DNA from: Deinococcus alpinitundrae
GTDB taxonomy: Bacteria; Deinococcota; Deinococci; Deinococcales; Deinococcaceae
Assembly: GCF_009982895.1 (NCBI RefSeq)
Contig: NZ_WXZL01000001.1
Span: 186,001 to 250,000, forward strand
Direction: 5' to 3'
Length of the DNA stretch: 64,000 bases
Shown here: piece by piece, positions 33,869-41,950 of the stretch
How the letters are laid out: every line of letters begins with the position of its first letter
Numbering within the stretch: the stretch's first letter is position 1
The notes under the pieces: generated by a model
Database searches by the model: none
What the model was told of the DNA's origin: nothing
The model's input: only the letters and a program-made list of their open reading frames with translations
Position numbers and translations under genes: made by a program

Positions 33869-34516
33869 ATGACCATCAGCCCCCACACCCCCACCCGGGC
33901 GCAACTCACTGCCCGCTTTCTGCGGATGCTCAGCATCACGCTCGAGCAGATGTCACTCTTGCAGGGCGCGGTGAGTCGTGGCGCGTTCGCGGGCCTGGCG
34001 AGCCGCACCGCCGAACTGGAGCGCGAGACCGACCTGCTGGAAGACGAACTCGAGGAACTGTGCCTCAGCGCCCTGGCCCGGCCCCTGACCGAGACCGAGC
34101 TGCACTTTTACGTGATGGTGTTTCGCAGCCTGGCCGATCTGGAGCGGGTCGGCGACTACGGGCGGCAGGTCGGACGCGATCTGGAAGCGCTCGAACCGCT
34201 GGCCCAGACGGCGGCGCTGCAAGACGTGTTGCCGATGGCGCGCTTGCTCAGCAGCATGTTGGAGCGGCTGGCCTACGCCTTCGCCGAGCGTGACCTGGCC
34301 GGAGTCAGGGATGTGATGCGGCTCGACTCCGAGCAGGTCGACGCCCTCTACGAGCAACTTCAACGCGCCTCACTGACGCGCATTCTGGAAAACCCGGAAG
34401 ACATCGGCGCGGCGCTGACCGCCACCCGGATGGCCCGCAGCCTGGAGCGGCTGGGTGACCATGTGGTCAACGTGGCCGAGCGGCTGGAAGCCAACATGTT
34501 GCAGGCCGGGGACTGA
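33869..34516 (+). CDS. phoU: Phosphate transport regulator PhoU
   Basis: A 215-residue helical protein with two PhoU repeats, each an antiparallel bundle with the family's E/D-x-x-x-D metal motif: the first near ERETDLLEDELEELCL with LERVGDYGRQVGRD, the second near RLDSEQVDALYEQL with LERLGDHVVNVAER. PhoU keeps the PhoR/PhoB system off when phosphate is plentiful. Several in-frame ATGs lie upstream; I use 33869, where CAGACT stands 7 bases before the ATG, a leaderless-like layout, and family homology begins. Last gene of the pst block, convergent with fabF. Confidence 0.9.
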   Translation: MTISPHTPTRAQLTARFLRMLSITLEQMSLLQGAVSRGAFAGLASRTAELERETDLLEDELEELCLSALARPLTETELHFYVMVFRSLADLERVGDYGRQVGRDLEALEPLAQTAALQDVLPMARLLSSMLERLAYAFAERDLAGVRDVMRLDSEQVDALYEQLQRASLTRILENPEDIGAALTATRMARSLERLGDHVVNVAERLEANMLQAGD

Positions 34517-34555
34517 ACCAAACCTGGTCGCCCTGGCCTGCTCCCGAATCGATTT

Positions 34556-35803
34556 TTACTCGGCCCAGCGCTTGAACACCAGCACCGCGTTCTGGCCGCC
34601 GAAGGCAAATGAGTTGCTCATGGCGTAGTCCACCCGCTGCTCCCTGGCCCCCTCGGGAATGAAGTCCAGATCGAGTTCGGGGTCGAGGTCGCCCGCCAGA
34701 TTGATGGTCGGCGGCAGAATACCGTCGTGCAGCGCCTGGGCCACCGCAATGGCTTCCATCGCTCCTGCCGCGCCCAGCAGGTGCCCGGTCATGGACTTGG
34801 TGCTGCTGATCGCCAGCTTGTAGGCATGGTCGCCGTAAACGCTCTTGATCGCCAGCGTCTCATTGAGGTCGTTGGCCGGAGTGGAGGTGCCGTGCGCATT
34901 GATGTAGCCGACCTGCTCGGGGTTCACGCCGCCCGACTTGAGCGCCTGACGCATGGCGATCTGCGCGCCCCGGCCTTCCGGCGCGGGCATGGTGATGTGG
35001 TAGGCGTCGGCGGACGTGCCGTAGCCGACCACCTCGGCATAAATGGTCGCGCCGCGCTTCTTGGCGTGTTCCAGTTCTTCGAGCACCACCACCGCGCCGC
35101 CCTCGCCCAGCACGAAGCCGTCTCGGCTAGCGGCAAACGGTCGGCTGGCGCGCTCGGGATCATTGTTGTGCGAGGCGGTCAGGGCATGCATGTTGCCAAA
35201 GCCGCCAATGCTCAGTCCCGTGATGGCCGCTTCCGCGCCGCCCGCCAGCATCACGTCGGCCAGGCCGAGCTGAATGATGCGCGAGGCGTCGCCGATCGCG
35301 CCCGAGCCGGTGGCGCAGGCGGTGACCACCGTGCTACTCGGCCCGGTGGCACCGAAGCGCATGGCGACGTGCCCGGTGGCCATGTTGGCAATCATCATCG
35401 GAATGAACAGCGGGCTGATGCGCGAGGGACCGCGCTCCACCATCAGCTTGGCCTGGTCCTCGAAGGTCTTCATGCCGCCGATGCCGCTGCCAACCAGCGT
35501 GCCGGTGCGCTCGCCTGCCAGATCTTCCTTGCTGAAACCGCTATCCTTCACGGCCAGCTCAGCGGCAGCCAGCGCCAGTTGCACATAGCGGTCGAGCTTC
35601 TTGCCTTCCCGCGCCTCGATGTAGGGACTGAGGTCGTCGTGAACCTCTCCAGCGATCTGCGCCCGGCACATGCTGGCGTCGAAATGGGTAATCGGGCCGA
35701 CGCCGCTCTTGCCCGCCCGCTGCGCCGCGGCGAAGGTGCTGGCCCCCAGGCCAATCGGGCTGACCGGTCCCAGTCCGGTGATGACCACTCGTTTGATGTC
35801 CAT
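34556..35803 (-). CDS. fabF: 3-oxoacyl-[acyl-carrier-protein] synthase II (FabF)
   Basis: A 415-residue condensing enzyme that elongates acyl-ACP with malonyl-ACP. Catalytic Cys163 in TACATGSGA, histidines in NAHGTSTPAND and SMTGHLLGAAG, and the FGGQNAVLVF ending are all in place. Two ATGs are near the ribosome-binding site; GGAGG is 8 bases before the one at 35803 and only 2 before 35809, so I use 35803. Last gene of the fab operon; separated from acpP by an intercistronic hairpin. Confidence 0.96.
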   Translation of the reverse strand: MDIKRVVITGLGPVSPIGLGASTFAAAQRAGKSGVGPITHFDASMCRAQIAGEVHDDLSPYIEAREGKKLDRYVQLALAAAELAVKDSGFSKEDLAGERTGTLVGSGIGGMKTFEDQAKLMVERGPSRISPLFIPMMIANMATGHVAMRFGATGPSSTVVTACATGSGAIGDASRIIQLGLADVMLAGGAEAAITGLSIGGFGNMHALTASHNNDPERASRPFAASRDGFVLGEGGAVVVLEELEHAKKRGATIYAEVVGYGTSADAYHITMPAPEGRGAQIAMRQALKSGGVNPEQVGYINAHGTSTPANDLNETLAIKSVYGDHAYKLAISSTKSMTGHLLGAAGAMEAIAVAQALHDGILPPTINLAGDLDPELDLDFIPEGAREQRVDYAMSNSFAFGGQNAVLVFKRWAE

Positions 35804-35847
35804 CGTCATGTCCTCCAACCTTGCTGCCCGCTTACCGGGGTGAACCA

Positions 35848-35889
35848 GAATCGGGGGCGAACGCGGCTCTCCGCATCCGCCCCCGATTT
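35848..35889 (-). terminator. Intercistronic hairpin between acpP and fabF
   Basis: 11-bp stem AATCGGGGGCG / CGCCCCCGATT with an 18-base loop. There is no T-run, so it is more likely a 3'-end stabiliser or partial terminator that favours acpP. Confidence 0.5.
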
Positions 35890-35918
35890 CCCCCGGCCCG
35901 GGGTGTGTGGCCTCAGCC

Positions 35919-36149
35919 TTACTGCTGGCTGCCGATGTAGTCCACGGCGGCCTGCACCGTGCGGATGTTCTCGGCGGCCTCGTCACTGATGGTCACGCCG
36001 AACTGGTCTTCCAGGCCCATGATCAGCTCGACGGTCTCCAGGCTGTCCGCGCCGAGGTCCTCGACGAAGCGGGCCTCGGGGGTGACCTTGTCGGCCTCAA
36101 CGCCGAGCTTGTCCACAATCACGTTCTTGACTTGTTCGTAAGTATCCAT
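35919..36149 (-). CDS. acpP: Acyl carrier protein
   Basis: A 76-residue acidic helical protein that carries the growing acyl chain on phosphopantetheine at Ser36 of the GADSLE motif. Length and sequence are standard for bacterial ACP. Strong GAGGA site 6 bases before the ATG. TAGACT on the minus strand (36188-36193) and a 152-base gap from fabG suggest an additional promoter of its own, in line with the high demand for ACP. An 11-base direct repeat (TGCGGGTACAG at 36289 and 36306) lies at the fabG end of the gap. Confidence 0.97.
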   Translation of the reverse strand: MDTYEQVKNVIVDKLGVEADKVTPEARFVEDLGADSLETVELIMGLEDQFGVTISDEAAENIRTVQAAVDYIGSQQ

Positions 36150-36301
36150 GCTAGTTCCTCCAGAGTGGTGTGCTTTCAGCTTGCGACAGTCTACACGGGC
36201 CGGGCAACCGGAGGAAGAAGCCAGCGCCGAGTCTAAATCAGAGAAGAAGCCTGGAGTTGCCCATTATGCGGGCTGCCTCCCTGCAAAATGCGGGTACAGG
36301 T

Positions 36302-37057
36302 TCAGTGCGGGTACAGCCCGCCGTCCACCCCGATGACCTGCCCGGTGATGTAGCCCGCCGCGTCGGAGGCGAGGAAGCCCACCAGCGCGGCCACGTCTTC
36401 CGGCTGTCCCAGGCGGCCCAGCGGAATGGCGGCCACATAGCCCGCTTTCTGCGTTTCACTCAAGGCATTGGTCATGTCGGAGGCGATGAAGCCGGGGGCC
36501 AGGGCGTTCACGGTGATGTTGCGCCCGCCGTACTCCTTGGCGAGCGCCTTGGTCAGCCCGATCAGGCCTGCCTTGCTGGCCACGTAGTTGGCCTGACCGG
36601 GGTTGCCCATCAGCCCTACCACGCTGGACACGTTAATGATGCGCCCAGCACGGGCGCGCATCATGATCTTGATGGCGGCCCGGCAGGCGGCAAAAGCGCT
36701 GCTGAGATTGGTCTGAATCACGGCGTCCCAGTCCTCGTCTTTCATACGGATGGCCAGGCCGTCACGGGTGATTCCGGCGTTGTTGACCAGCACATGCAGC
36801 CCGCCCATCTGGGCCGCCACGTCTTCGACCAGTTTGCCCGCGTTGGCCGGCAGCGAGAGGTCGGCCATGAAAGTCTGGGCAACGCCGCCCGAAACGCGAA
36901 TCTGACTGGCGAGGGCCTCGGCTTCCTGGCTGCTGCGCCCGTAGTGGACAGCCACCGCAAAGCCGTCACCGGCCAGCTTGAGGGCCATCGCTTTGCCGAG
37001 ACCCCGCCCGGCTCCGGTGACAAGGGCGACGCGTTGGGTGGAATGGAGGTTGGTCAT
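36302..37057 (-). CDS. fabG: 3-oxoacyl-[acyl-carrier-protein] reductase (FabG)
   Basis: A 251-residue short-chain dehydrogenase that reduces beta-ketoacyl-ACP with NADPH. TGAGRGLG cofactor loop near residue 15, NNAGITRDGL, the catalytic Ser in NVSSVVGLMGNPGQ, YVASK with Tyr and Lys, and GFIASDMT. The ATG at 37057 overlaps the stop of the lipoprotein gene (ATGA) and has AAAGAGG 7 bases upstream inside that gene's last codons; longer starts are unlikely. Translationally coupled within the fab operon. Confidence 0.95.
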   Translation of the reverse strand: MTNLHSTQRVALVTGAGRGLGKAMALKLAGDGFAVAVHYGRSSQEAEALASQIRVSGGVAQTFMADLSLPANAGKLVEDVAAQMGGLHVLVNNAGITRDGLAIRMKDEDWDAVIQTNLSSAFAACRAAIKIMMRARAGRIINVSSVVGLMGNPGQANYVASKAGLIGLTKALAKEYGGRNITVNALAPGFIASDMTNALSETQKAGYVAAIPLGRLGQPEDVAALVGFLASDAAGYITGQVIGVDGGLYPH

Positions 37058-37512
37058 GAGGCCTCTTTGGTGAGCTTGAATGAGGTAGATGTGTCTGGAA
37101 ACGAGCACTGCCAGGCCCAGCGAAAAGAAACCGCGTCGTTGCCGTAGGCGAAACACCTCAACTTCAAGTCGGCCAGGCCCGAGCGCTGCAACGTCAGTTG
37201 CGCCATTTCCGGAGCCGGCATGAGCTGAGCTTTCAAGTAGCTATGATATGACCCGCCCGCCACGCTGCCCGACACCGTCAGCGCCTCGCTGCCCAGACTG
37301 CCGGTTCCCGACACCTGGTACTGACGGGTCGTGTCGTCGGTGGCGGTCAGTTGCAGCTTCAATGCCTGGCTGGCCGAGACGTCAGCGCTCCACGCTCCGC
37401 GCAGCACGCTGGGATGGGCGGCAAAGGAAACGGGAACCGGTTTGAACCCGACTTCCCGGCTGCACGCGGTGGCCGCTCCAGCCACCGGAATCGCCGGGAC
37501 AAGTTTTTTCAC
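37054..37512 (-). CDS. Hypothetical lipoprotein embedded in the fab operon
   Basis: A 152-residue protein between fabD and fabG. I place the start at a GTG at 37512, which gives MKKLVPAIPVAGAATAC: a short signal peptide with lipobox cysteine at residue 17. The mature part (residues 18-152) is beta-rich and carries two more cysteines. No family recognised. It overlaps fabG by 4 bases (ATGA) and begins 53 bases after the fabD stop. No strong ribosome-binding site precedes the GTG, so re-initiation from fabD is possible. The placement suggests an envelope-lipid role, but that is inference. Confidence 0.6.
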   Translation of the reverse strand: MKKLVPAIPVAGAATACSREVGFKPVPVSFAAHPSVLRGAWSADVSASQALKLQLTATDDTTRQYQVSGTGSLGSEALTVSGSVAGGSYHSYLKAQLMPAPEMAQLTLQRSGLADLKLRCFAYGNDAVSFRWAWQCSFPDTSTSFKLTKEAS

Positions 37513-37565
37513 GGTGGATGCATTGTCTCTGATGACTGGCCACGCCACAAGCTCAAGCACAGCGC

Positions 37566-38471
37566 TCACAGCTCGAATGCCTGCACCTGCGCCAGCGTGC
37601 CCAAATTCATCACCCGAGCTTCGGGCAAAATCCGTTTGACCAAGCCGGTCAGGACCGTGCCTGGGCCGAACTCCACGAACACGTCCGCGCCCAGCTCGGC
37701 AAGCTGGCGAATACTCTGCACCCAATGCACGCTGCCGGTGATCTGGTCGATGAGGAGCTCCGGCACGATTGAAGAATCGCTGACAGCCTCGGCATTCACG
37801 TTGGCCACCACCGGAAAGGCCATCTGGCCGAGTTGAGCGGCCCGCAGGTCGGGGGCCAGCGCCTCGGCGGCGGGCTGCATCAGCGCGCAATGAAAAGGGG
37901 CGCTGACCTTGAGCAGAATGGCCTTGAGACCGCGTGCCTTGAGCTGGGCCGCCGCCTCATCCACCGCCGCCTTCTCGCCGGAAATGACGGTCTGGGTGGG
38001 CGCGTTGTAATTGGCGGGTTGCACGCCTTCCAGCCCTGCGCAGACTTCCTCCACCGCCCCCGGGTCGCCCATGATGGCGGCCATCGCACCGACGCCAACC
38101 GGCACGGCTTCCTGCATCAGCTCGCCGCGCCTGCGGGTCAGCCGCAGGGCCGCTTCCAGACTCAGGGTCCCGGCGGCAACGTGGGCGCTGTACTCGCCCA
38201 GGCTGTGCCCCGCCGCCGCGAAGGGCGTAAGGCCCGTGTGCGCTTGCCAGGCCCGGTAAGCGGCGAGGCTGGCCGTCACCAGGGCGGGCTGCTGGTTGGC
38301 CGTCAAGGTCAGGGCATCGAGCGGCCCCGCCTCAATCAGGGCAGACAGGCCCGGCAGCGTCGTCTCGGCTGCCCCGAAGACGTCGCGGGCAGTGGGAAAG
38401 TCAGTCAGCAAGTCGGCGCTCATGCCGACAGCGTGCGATCCCTGACCCGGGAAGAGGGCCGCGATCTTCAT
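37566..38471 (-). CDS. fabD: Malonyl-CoA:ACP transacylase FabD
   Basis: A 301-residue enzyme loading malonyl groups onto ACP. LFPGQGSH near residue 7, the nucleophile Ser90 in GHSLGEYSA, the arginine in RGELMQEA, and catalytic His in APFHCALM are present, followed by EFGPGTVLTGL. The ATG overlaps the fabH stop by 4 bases, indicating coupling. Second gene of the fab operon. Confidence 0.96.
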   Translation of the reverse strand: MKIAALFPGQGSHAVGMSADLLTDFPTARDVFGAAETTLPGLSALIEAGPLDALTLTANQQPALVTASLAAYRAWQAHTGLTPFAAAGHSLGEYSAHVAAGTLSLEAALRLTRRRGELMQEAVPVGVGAMAAIMGDPGAVEEVCAGLEGVQPANYNAPTQTVISGEKAAVDEAAAQLKARGLKAILLKVSAPFHCALMQPAAEALAPDLRAAQLGQMAFPVVANVNAEAVSDSSIVPELLIDQITGSVHWVQSIRQLAELGADVFVEFGPGTVLTGLVKRILPEARVMNLGTLAQVQAFEL

Positions 38472-39517
38472 GTCGTCACCTCGGCGGGCACTGCTCTGGC
38501 TGCCTGATGCTTGGTGCTGTCATACCACCTGAACGTCCCCGCGCCCCAGCTCAGGCCGCCGCCGAAAGCCACCATCAGCACCTGCTGGCCGTCTTTGATG
38601 CGCCTGTCCTGAACGGCCTCAGCCAGGGCCAGCGGCACCGACCCGGCGGAGGTGTTGCCGTAGCGCTCCAGATTGACCACCGTTTTGCTGAGTGGAATGC
38701 CCAGGCGATCACAGGCCGGTTGGATGATGCGGATGTTGGCCTGGTGGGGAATCAGCCAGTCCACGTCGCTGGCACTCAGTCCGGCCTTGTGCATGGCCGC
38801 CTTGCTGCTGTCCACCATCACGCGCACCGCGAACTTGAACACCTCGCGGCCATTCATGCCGGTGAATTCACCCATCTTCAGACCGCTGGGCAGCTCGGTC
38901 GCCATGCAGCGAATATAAAGGCTGTCAGCACCCGAGCTGTCGGCTCCTAGCACGAACGACTCGAAGCCGTAACCCGGCGGCACCTCGCCGATGACCACCG
39001 CGCCCGCGCCGTCGCCGAACAGAATGGCGGTGCCCCGGTCATCCTGATCCACGACCCGGCTAAGGGTGTCGGAGCCGACCATCAGCACCTTGCTGGCTGC
39101 GCCCGCCAGGATCAGGCCGTGCGCCACTGAGCAGCCGTAGACGAAGCCGCTGCACGCCGCCGACACGTCGAAGGCCGCCGCGCCGCGCAATCCGAGCTGC
39201 CCGGCGATCAGCGCCGCCGTCGAGGGAAACAGCGCGTCGGGGGTGGCCGTGGCGCACACCACCGCGTCCACCCCCGCGAGCGCGTCGGGGAATCGCTCCA
39301 GCAGATTTTGCACGGCCCGCACGCCCAGCACCGAGCTGTACTCGCCCTCACTGACAAAGCGCCGTTCGCGGATGCCGGTGTGCGAGACGATCCACTCGTC
39401 GTTGGTCTCCAGCCGGGCGGCGAAATCATCGTTAGTCACGATCTTGTCGGGGGCGTAGGCTCCCACGGCGGTGATGCCGATGGACGGCATTGATCTTGGA
39501 GCAGCAGGCTGCGACAT
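38468..39517 (-). CDS. fabH: 3-oxoacyl-[acyl-carrier-protein] synthase III (FabH)
   Basis: A 349-residue condensing enzyme that starts fatty-acid chains from acyl-CoA and malonyl-ACP. Cys122 in SAACSGFVYG, His in IPHQANIRI and Asn in ERYGNTSAGS form the triad. In Deinococcus, branched starters are plausible from its lipid composition, but selectivity cannot be read here. ATG at 39517 has GGAGG 8 bases upstream. The C-terminus continues about 15 residues past the usual end and overlaps fabD by 4 bases. First gene of the operon, behind a palindrome-covered promoter. Confidence 0.96.
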   Translation of the reverse strand: MSQPAAPRSMPSIGITAVGAYAPDKIVTNDDFAARLETNDEWIVSHTGIRERRFVSEGEYSSVLGVRAVQNLLERFPDALAGVDAVVCATATPDALFPSTAALIAGQLGLRGAAAFDVSAACSGFVYGCSVAHGLILAGAASKVLMVGSDTLSRVVDQDDRGTAILFGDGAGAVVIGEVPPGYGFESFVLGADSSGADSLYIRCMATELPSGLKMGEFTGMNGREVFKFAVRVMVDSSKAAMHKAGLSASDVDWLIPHQANIRIIQPACDRLGIPLSKTVVNLERYGNTSAGSVPLALAEAVQDRRIKDGQQVLMVAFGGGLSWGAGTFRWYDSTKHQAARAVPAEVTT

Positions 39518-39536
39518 GGTAGATCCTCCGCCAACT

Positions 39537-39565
39537 ACCCTAGCATTCTTTGAACAGCTGTTCAA
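39537..39565 (-). promoter_or_regulatory. fab operon promoter overlapped by a 16-base palindrome
   Basis: Minus strand: -35 TTGAAC (39560-39565), 17 bases, -10 TAGGGT (39537-39542). The perfect palindrome TTGAACAGCTGTTCAA (39550-39565) covers the -35 box and part of the spacer, an ideal repressor site. The repressor is not encoded nearby; a TetR-type lipid regulator is a guess. Confidence 0.7.
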
Positions 39566-39651
39566 TGAATTGCAGAGTCGTGAAAACAGGGCGTGGACGG
39601 TGCGGCAGCCACAAGCCAATCCCCGAGTCGCCACAACAGTCATCAACCGCC

Positions 39652-39657
39652 GATAAT
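39652..39657 (+). promoter_or_regulatory. -10 box of a leaderless promoter (nucleoside hydrolase)
   Basis: GATAAT, 7 bases before the ATG at 39665, without a ribosome-binding site. Confidence 0.5.
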
Positions 39658-39664
39658 AAGCTCC

Positions 39665-40597
39665 ATGACTTCCTTCCCGACGCTCCACGATTGCGACCCC
39701 GGCAGCGACGACGCCATCACCCTGCTGGCCCTGCTGGGCCGCCGTGACGTGCAGCTGCTGGGCGTCTCCACGACGCACGGCAACGCGCCGCTGAGCGCCA
39801 CCACCCACAATGCCCGCGCCCTGCTGACGCTGGCAGGCCGGGACGAGGTGCCGGTCTACGCCGGAGCGCTCGGTCCGCTGGTGCGCGAGCCGGTGTACGC
39901 GCCGCAGATCCACGGCGTCGGCGGGCTGGGAGGCGTGCCGCTACCCGAGCCGGCCAGGCCCGTCAAAGCCGAGCATGCTGCCCTGGCCCTGGTCCGGCAG
40001 CTGTGCGCCCAGCCCGGCGAGCTGACCCTGCTGGCCACCGGACCGCTGACCAATCTGGCGCTGGCCGAGCGGCTCAGACCCGGCGTGCTGAAGGAAGCCC
40101 GGCAGATCATCGTGATGGGCGGCAGCTTGGAGAGCGGCGCACCCAAACTCGGCAATACCACTCCCCGCGCCGAGTTCAACGCCTACGCCGATCCCCACGC
40201 CTTCGACGTGGTCCTGAAGGCCGGGGCGAACCTCTGGCTGCTCGGGCTGAACCTGACCCGGCAGGTGCAGGTCACGCGGGCACGGGCGCGTCAACTCGCC
40301 ACGGTCGGCACCGCCGCTGCCCAGACCTGCGCCGCGCTGCTCGACGATTACCTCGACCGCATCGGCAAGCTGGGCCAGAGCGTCGGTGCACTGCATGACC
40401 CCTGCACGGCGGCGCTGATGCTCGCTCCTGAGCTGTTCGGGTGGGAGGCGGCCCGCGTGGCAATCCTGACCGACAGCGGCGAAGGGCTTGGCGAAACGGT
40501 ACGGGCAGACGGCGAGCCGAACGTACAACTGGTGACGCAGGCCGACGAGAACGGAATTTATGCCTTGATCGCCCAGGCGCTGGAACAGCTCCCGTGA
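39665..40597 (+). CDS. Inosine-uridine-preferring nucleoside hydrolase
   Basis: A 310-residue N-ribosyl hydrolase of the IUNH family, releasing base and ribose from nucleosides for salvage. The N-terminal calcium motif D-x-D-P-G-x-D-D appears as DCDPGSDDA; TTHGN, the LLATGPLTNLA strand, VMGGSLESG, and AEFNAYADPHA (calcium-binding Asp and Asn) follow; HDPCTAALML closes the site. The N-terminus is the usual length. It shares a 4-base overlap with the HD phosphohydrolase gene, so the two are one unit. Divergent from fabH. Confidence 0.92.
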   Translation: MTSFPTLHDCDPGSDDAITLLALLGRRDVQLLGVSTTHGNAPLSATTHNARALLTLAGRDEVPVYAGALGPLVREPVYAPQIHGVGGLGGVPLPEPARPVKAEHAALALVRQLCAQPGELTLLATGPLTNLALAERLRPGVLKEARQIIVMGGSLESGAPKLGNTTPRAEFNAYADPHAFDVVLKAGANLWLLGLNLTRQVQVTRARARQLATVGTAAAQTCAALLDDYLDRIGKLGQSVGALHDPCTAALMLAPELFGWEAARVAILTDSGEGLGETVRADGEPNVQLVTQADENGIYALIAQALEQLP

Positions 40598-41163
40598 ACG
40601 TAGCGGCGCTGCGGGCCTTCTGCACGCCGTTCTACGCCGAGCCTCACCGCGCCTACCACACCCTTCGGCACGTGGAAGCCATGCTGAGCGCCCTCGAGGA
40701 GCGCCGCGCCCTGACGCCAGCACTGGAACTGGCCGTCTGGGGGCATGATCTGATTTACGATCCGGCCCGGAATGACAACGAGGCCCGCAGCGCACAGGCG
40801 TTCGGGAAGTGGTTGGCGGAACAGGACACAACGGAGGAACTTCAGCGGGAAGTCGAGGCGCTGATTCTGGCGACCAAACACGACCAACCCCCAGGCTCAG
40901 CCGCTGCCACCCTCCTCGTGGACGCCGACCTGGCGGTGTTCGGCGCTTCTGAGGCCGAGTTCTGGGAATATGAGCGGGCCATCCGGCAGGAATATGCGTT
41001 CGTACCCTGGCCCGCTTACCGCAGCGGGCGGCAAGCCGTCTTGCAGCACTTTCTGGGCCGCGAGCGGATCTACAGCACCCCAGAATTCACTGGGCTGGAA
41101 GCGGCAGCACAGACACACCTGCGAGCCGCCGCCCTCAAGTTGGCCGACTCGCCGGAGGAATGA
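40594..41163 (+). CDS. HD-superfamily metal-dependent phosphohydrolase
   Basis: A 189-residue protein of the COG4339-type predicted HD hydrolase family. YHTLRHVEAML supplies the first histidine, AVWGHDLIYDP the HD pair, ILATKHDQ a further histidine and LLVDADLAVFG the last aspartate; YRSGRQAVLQHFLGRERIY is the family's C-terminal motif. Substrate unknown; a nucleotide would fit its partner, the nucleoside hydrolase. It starts with GTG overlapping the previous stop (GTGA), so it is translationally coupled. A bidirectional terminator follows. Confidence 0.82.
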   Translation: MNVAALRAFCTPFYAEPHRAYHTLRHVEAMLSALEERRALTPALELAVWGHDLIYDPARNDNEARSAQAFGKWLAEQDTTEELQREVEALILATKHDQPPGSAAATLLVDADLAVFGASEAEFWEYERAIRQEYAFVPWPAYRSGRQAVLQHFLGRERIYSTPEFTGLEAAAQTHLRAAALKLADSPEE

Positions 41164-41197
41164 AAAGCCGCCGTCCCCATCAGGAAACGGCGGTTTC
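41164..41197. terminator. Bidirectional terminator (HD gene / V-ATPase operon)
   Basis: GCCGCCGT paired with ACGGCGGT (8-bp stem with one G-C/T-G end pair), flanked by AAAA on the left and TTTC on the right, so on the minus strand the hairpin ends in TTTT. Lies between convergent genes. Confidence 0.75.
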
Positions 41198-41212
41198 GTT
41201 ATAAAGCAACGC

Positions 41213-41875
41213 TCAGTCGGCGGCCTGCGCTTCCTTGGCCGCTTTCTTATCGGCGGCGGCCTCACGCTCCAGCTTGGCCTTGATCTTCTTCAAGCGGAAG
41301 CTCTCCTCGCGTTCGCGCTGATCGAGCACGCCGCGAATGAAGCGGATGTCGTTCAGCACGCCGGGAATGACCACCTGTTCCAGCGCGTTGACACGGCGCG
41401 AGGTCTTCTTGATCTCCTCGCCGATGCGCCGCAGCTTGGTCTCGGTGGCAGCTACCTTCACCAGCGCGCCCATCACTGTCTGAAAGTCGGTGGCGGCCTG
41501 GATGGTGCGCGAGCCGACGTTGATGGGGCTGAAGGCGGCGGCGGTGCTGCGCTCAGGAATCTGCATTTTCGGCACTTTCACGCCGTAGATGCTCTCGATT
41601 TCCATATTGACGCTGTACTCGCTGCCCTGCGCCAAGCTCAGGCTCTCGACGGCCTCGGGGCTGTCCCAGGCTTTGGCCGAGAACAGCGAGACATACGCGC
41701 CCTTGCTAACGCCCGACAATTCCTCGCGGGCGGCCAGCGCGTCCTTGACCAGCGCGAAGAATTCGCCGATCAGGGCGTCGCGCTTGCGCTTGAGCAAATC
41801 TGCACCGCTGGTGGCGGTTTTCAAGCTGGCTTTGGCGGCCAGCAGGGCGCTACGGGTAGGACTGATATCTGCCAT
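41213..41875 (-). CDS. V/A-type ATP synthase subunit D
   Basis: A 220-residue central-shaft subunit that transmits rotation between the A3B3 head and the membrane ring. It begins SPTRSALLAAKASLKTATSGADLLKRKRDAL, shown here only in part as TRSALLAAKA and LLKRKRDAL, the diagnostic ATP-synt_D start; a long coiled coil, the central RRIGEEIKKTSRRVNALEQ stretch and a basic tail rich in Lys and Ala follow. Last gene of the nine-gene operon; 75 bases downstream of subunit B. GAGGAGG precedes the ATG. Confidence 0.95.
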   Translation of the reverse strand: MADISPTRSALLAAKASLKTATSGADLLKRKRDALIGEFFALVKDALAAREELSGVSKGAYVSLFSAKAWDSPEAVESLSLAQGSEYSVNMEIESIYGVKVPKMQIPERSTAAAFSPINVGSRTIQAATDFQTVMGALVKVAATETKLRRIGEEIKKTSRRVNALEQVVIPGVLNDIRFIRGVLDQREREESFRLKKIKAKLEREAAADKKAAKEAQAAD

Positions 41876-41950
41876 ACATTCACCTCCTCTTCGGGGTGTG
41901 GGCTGGGGAATTCAGGCAGAGCGTAGCCCTGCATCCCCCAGCCGAGCGCT

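Noticed and set aside
36289..36316. Direct repeat TGCGGGTACAG, read as an attachment site
   Set aside because: It overlaps the end of fabG, spans only 28 bases and brackets no mobile gene; likely a local duplication.
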